Shown piece after piece: positions 60,061-64,000 of a DNA stretch of 64,000 nucleotides. This DNA comes from Lunularia cruciata (lineage: Eukaryota; Streptophyta; Marchantiopsida; Lunulariales; Lunulariaceae), in assembly GCA_948567375.1 (NCBI GenBank), contig OX419758.1:9429001-9493000 (forward strand), in the 5' to 3' direction. Made by a program: the position numbers and the translations under genes. Below the pieces are notes generated by a model. That model was not told the DNA's origin. It saw only the letters and a program-made list of their open reading frames with translations, and ran no database searches. Position 1 is the first letter of the stretch; every line of letters begins with the position of its first letter.

Positions 60061-63000
60061 TGGATTCCAACCTCCTTGTGAAGATCTGTCTTATCCCTAC
60101 TATTTGGAAGGCATTCTCTTTGGGTCCATTAGCTTTGATGCAAGGGTACATGTTCAAACAAGATGGTAGTAGAGTGGCATATCAACACTACATGACTTCC
60201 TTGTCCTATCAAGGCATCAACATTGAGTTTTTGAAATCAGCTAAGGATCAAACACGCAAGAGAGCATTTCCATCACTAAAAAGACAAATTGCTTCAAGTC
60301 CAAAGATCATGTCACTTGCACAAGAGATGCAAGAAATGACAAAGAGTGGGGCTCTTTTATTTATTCACCTTGTGATAACTACACACTTAGCACTTCAAAC
60401 TGCTTGCTGATATTGCAAATAGGATTGGGAGTCAAAAAAATCTACCAATTAATATCTACTACCTAACATCCAAATCCAATACTAAGGCTTTAAAAGCCAC
60501 TACCCCGCTACTTCTACTACAACATTAAAGTCCACTACTCCACTACAAAGTAGTGATAGTTGCATCCATCACACTCTACTCTACTGATTTCTGAGGTTCA
60601 TGATCTTCCACTACCTCATCAAATCATTGCGTAACGTCTAATGGTGTGAACTTGATACTCTCCCTAATCTGATTTGATGCAAAAATCCACCACTACTTTG
60701 TTCCAAAGCTTCCATTGATAGAGGTTTCTGCAACTTTGTTCAAAGGATTTGCATCTCTTGGATGTCTTCCTATAGAATTGACCGTTCTAAAAATTCCTTG
60801 AGGGTATGTATCATTGCAGAGTTGTCTCAATTTCCTCTACTTCTTCTCCTTGGCAAATCCCTTCACTAACAATTGTACTATAATGTCTCCATCCGGTTGG
60901 CTTGCGGTGGTAACTTTGGTTGGTGGGTTGGCCTCTAGGCATGTGGTAGCAAGCTATTTAGAAATCTGGGTCAATTCCTCCTTTAGTTGTAGCATCCCCT
61001 TGGTCTGCTCCTCATTTTTGGTCTACAACTCCTGCAACTAAAGATTGGTTGTCCATTGGTACTCCAAGAACGAAGCTTTGTATGCTTCCTTGTGGTCTTG
61101 CAATTGTTGACATTTTGCAATCTAGGCAGTCATGGCTGATTGAAGCTTGAAATGCTTCATCTCCACCTTGTTCTTGGCCAAATATTGATGTAGGAGGGTA
61201 AGTACTTCATCCAACTCCTTGATCTTTTCCTTATCAGATTCTTTGATCTTGGTCCAAGTAAGGATTTCTCCCTTCAGATCCTCAATCTCCTCCAGAAGTG
61301 CTAACTCCTTCTCTCCTTGCTTGTGTTCCTTGTTCTTGAGACATGCTATCTTGTTCTTGTAAGTGTCTACAAAGGCAAGTTGACAATGAACTGCAAATGT
61401 AAACTCCTTACCAATGAGGCATAGTCATAGACCTCTAGCTTCTTCTACTTGTAAATTGGTAAGTATTCATCAAGTGCTAACATGAGAACTAATAATGAAT
61501 GTGCAATGAAGGTGTTTCCATGCTTGCTCCTATTTGTCAATTCCTCCAAAGTGAGGTCTATCATACTATAACTCACAAGTACAACTTCATTGTTGAAGCA
61601 AAGAACAAACTCTATTCCTCAACTTCCCTCTCCTTGGGTCTAACTTCCTCATGTTGCCCTACTTGTAGTGCCTCTAGTTGTACTTTAGTAAGTCTTTAGG
61701 AGCTGGCTTTGAATGAGTGGGCTTCTATAGAATTCCAACACCTTCACTTCTTGGTCTCTATTCCTTTCTTCTTCTTCCAATGATGCACCTACTCCATCTC
61801 TATCTTCTAACTCAATTTTATAGACCTTCTCAAATCCATCTTCTTCTTCTTTGGATTCAATCAATGTATTCCCTTTGGTTTCTTATGCTACTTCTTCTTC
61901 CTCTTCATCAGATTCTAGGATGGTTATTAGTTTTTGTTTCTTGGTTGCCAATGTTGGAGGCATCTTCTTGGAAGGCTAGTAGGATTGCCTTGTTTTCTTC
62001 CCACCAGACCTATTGAGAGCCTTGTACTTGGCATTTTTTGCAAAGAAAGCATCTCCATGTTGCATCTAATTCATCTCCTTCATACCTTTTGCATCCAACA
62101 AGAAATACATGCTCAAATAATAGTGCCTGGGAAACATGCTCTTCTCTTTGTTGGTCAGTACGTTCATACCAATAAAAAAGTGAATCATGAATGGTATCAT
62201 TTGATGAGATTTGGGTCCTTCAAAGGATGTGAATAATTGGATAAGGTATTGAGTGAAAATTCTCACTAAGTTGATAGGAGTTCTTGAGAACACATATTCA
62301 AAGGAAGTTGCTATGGCATTCAAGAGGTAGGTGGTTTGTTGAGGTTTAAAGATCTTCATCAATGCTCCTACAAAAGCTTTGTAGGGAAAGTCCTTTTAGG
62401 TATGTGTCCATCCATTTGAATGAGTCCTCTTGGTAACAAAGGAGTCATGAATTTGATCTTGCATGGGGTGGCTCATAGTTCCTAAACTTGTCTTCATCAT
62501 GATACCATCCTTGGGTCCGGCATCCTTCCCCAACACTTGTCTCTAATGAACCTCTATCTATGACCACAAATTTGCCCAAAGTTGGCCCAACAATATTTGC
62601 TTCATCCCTTTGGTTTCAATACCCATAGGTCTTGAGATATATTCCCAATTCCAAAGGAGGCGATCAAATTGAATCTCTCTATTAGCACTCTTTGTGCCTC
62701 CATCTCTCAAGGGTTGATGGAAGGTTTCTCAGGTTGAGGGAACTCTTCCTTGGTGGATTCACCATCCTTGCTATGCCAATTTTTCTACAGTTGCTGAGCA
62801 TAATCAATTCCCAAAGATATCCGCACTCTCTTCCTGAAATTGCACTCTTCTTCCTTGGTGTCCAAAATCCCTTAACAGTCACCAAGGATGGAGCTTCTTT
62901 GAGAGGAAAGACTTCAACCTATAGACTTCACATTGCCTCATTCAATTTAACCAGCCCAGATGGCTAGTGTATTTGGTCTCACTACTCATAGACATTCTTG

Positions 63001-63640
63001 ATTTGGAGCCTATCCCTAGTCATGCAAATTGAACATCCATCTCACTTGCACATGAGATTTTCATGACTGTCAATTCTTGGCCGCAGTACTTGATTCCAAT
63101 CAAGAAGGTACATTTGGTCAAAAGTCACAATCTCATTGATTCAGAAGATTATCGGACCAGGCACTTCCTCACTCCAAGTGAATGGCTACTCCCTCTAAGT
63201 AACCAATATCTTTGGAGTGATCCTCTTATTGCAAATGACCGATGCTCCACATCTTGGAATGAGGCTTCCAAGCGTCACTTGTAGTGAAGCTTCCACTTGT
63301 TACTTGGAGTGAGACTCTACTTGTCTTGAGAGAGGACTCCCTCGTGAAAAATTCTCCCATCATAGGAGGTCTTTTCTAGAATGACCATATTTGCTCCTTA
63401 TTCTATTGGTTCCTTACCTTTCTACCTACAAAATAAAGAGAATGGAACCAAAAATAGAAAATTTTCCAAAAATGAGGGTGCCACATACTATAACACTTTC
63501 AGTCATTCATAGTCATTTCAAACTTGTATCCTTGTGGGAACTTGTTCTTACCATTTTTACTACCAGTACATCAACATTGGGTTGGCATAGTTTGCTTCTA
63601 AAACATCTTGTTAAAAACTATTGCTAGCTTGTGCCACTCT
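60061..63640 (-). pseudogene. Unknown gag-like element, copy 4 (opposite strand)
   Basis: On the minus strand, 62066-62362 reads LMKIFKPQQTTYLLN..., FEYVFSRTPINLV, MIHFFIGMNVLTNKEKSMF, matching copy 3 in order. Toward lower coordinates (61.9-60.9 kb) the minus strand turns into Glu/Lys-rich coiled-coil text, as after copy 3. Upstream text at 62.4-63.4 kb (for example 62682-62885) may be its N-terminal part. Stops are common. With copy 3 it forms a tail-to-tail pair. Confidence 0.5.
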
Positions 63641-64000
63641 TGGAAGTTCAACTTGTGGCCCTATTCAATGGTAAGGATGTTGATATTGATCACATGCTCC
63701 TTAGCAAGGTGATTTAGTATCTTTAGGCATATCTTGGAGTCCTCCTTAAGTCCTTTTCTTTGTCATCTATACTCTATAAATAACCATAATAGAAAAGAGC
63801 CTCTTTGAACAAGGGATCTCTAGCAATTATATAACAAAACATCCAAAGAATAGAATCTTTATCATGCACACCACAAAAGAAATAGAACATGTTATCCTTG
63901 ATGGTCTCAACTTTATTCTTATTTCTTGTGTAATACACTTTAAGAAGTTGCGCCTTGAGGTACTTATCTACCAGATCAAAAAAAGTTTTGTTAGATATCA
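63641..64000. other. Gene-free window end
   Basis: No frame or repeat could be assigned. It may continue the N-terminal part of the minus-strand element beyond the window. Confidence 0.3.

Noticed and set aside
1-64000. tRNA and rRNA genes
   Set aside because: Read by eye, no cloverleaf with a GGTTCRA-type T-loop or rRNA core could be supported. A tRNAscan-SE run would be decisive.

Overview
The window looks like nuclear DNA of a seed plant with a large, repeat-rich genome. It holds one multi-exon resistance-type (NLR-like) gene on the minus strand. The rest is mostly old, stop-riddled LTR-retrotransposon sequence. Low gene density, ancient Ty3/gypsy relics, a chromodomain-bearing element primed by initiator-tRNA-Met and a plastid-DNA fragment fit a conifer best (perhaps a cupressophyte). 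That assignment is inference, not proof.

Layout. 1-9 kb: degraded retroelement sequence, including a solo LTR at 1309-2050, a double-zinc-knuckle gag relic, an unknown gag-like domain, a long pyrimidine-rich tract ending in a run of 30 C, and coiled-coil coding remnants. 9.5-9.8 kb: a 92-bp tandem repeat. 10.2-17.6 kb: the main gene, which I model as seven exons encoding about 1543 residues: an alpha/beta-hydrolase-like head (DUF676/SERAC1 type), an NB-ARC ATPase and a long array of ARM repeats. The hydrolase head has Gly where the nucleophile Ser should be. The ARM array is cut by a stop codon, with 1.1 kb of decayed ARM sequence beyond it. 18.5-23.0 kb: a giant inverted repeat, one arm carrying a nested LTR-like insertion. 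20.6-26.2 kb: seven copies of a short motif in both orientations. 26.7-26.9 kb: a probable atpB plastid fragment. 28.9-30 kb: AT-rich DNA.

31.66-38.25 kb: an end-to-end Ty3/gypsy chromovirus on the minus strand, with 734- and 736-bp LTRs, a TTGGA target duplication, a tRNA-iMet primer site, a polypurine tract and all expected domains, but broken by stops and frameshifts. 38.6-47.8 kb: relatives of the first 4 kb and an LTR-like repeat present in several copies. 47.8-49.4 kb: solo LTR relics of the chromovirus family. 50.2-54.7 kb: an older gypsy relic on the plus strand. 56.4-64 kb: two opposed copies of an uncharacterised coiled-coil gag-like element.

The only clear candidate for a working host gene is the hydrolase/NB-ARC/ARM gene. 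Exon junctions are inferred from splice motifs and reading-frame continuity. No transcript evidence was available.
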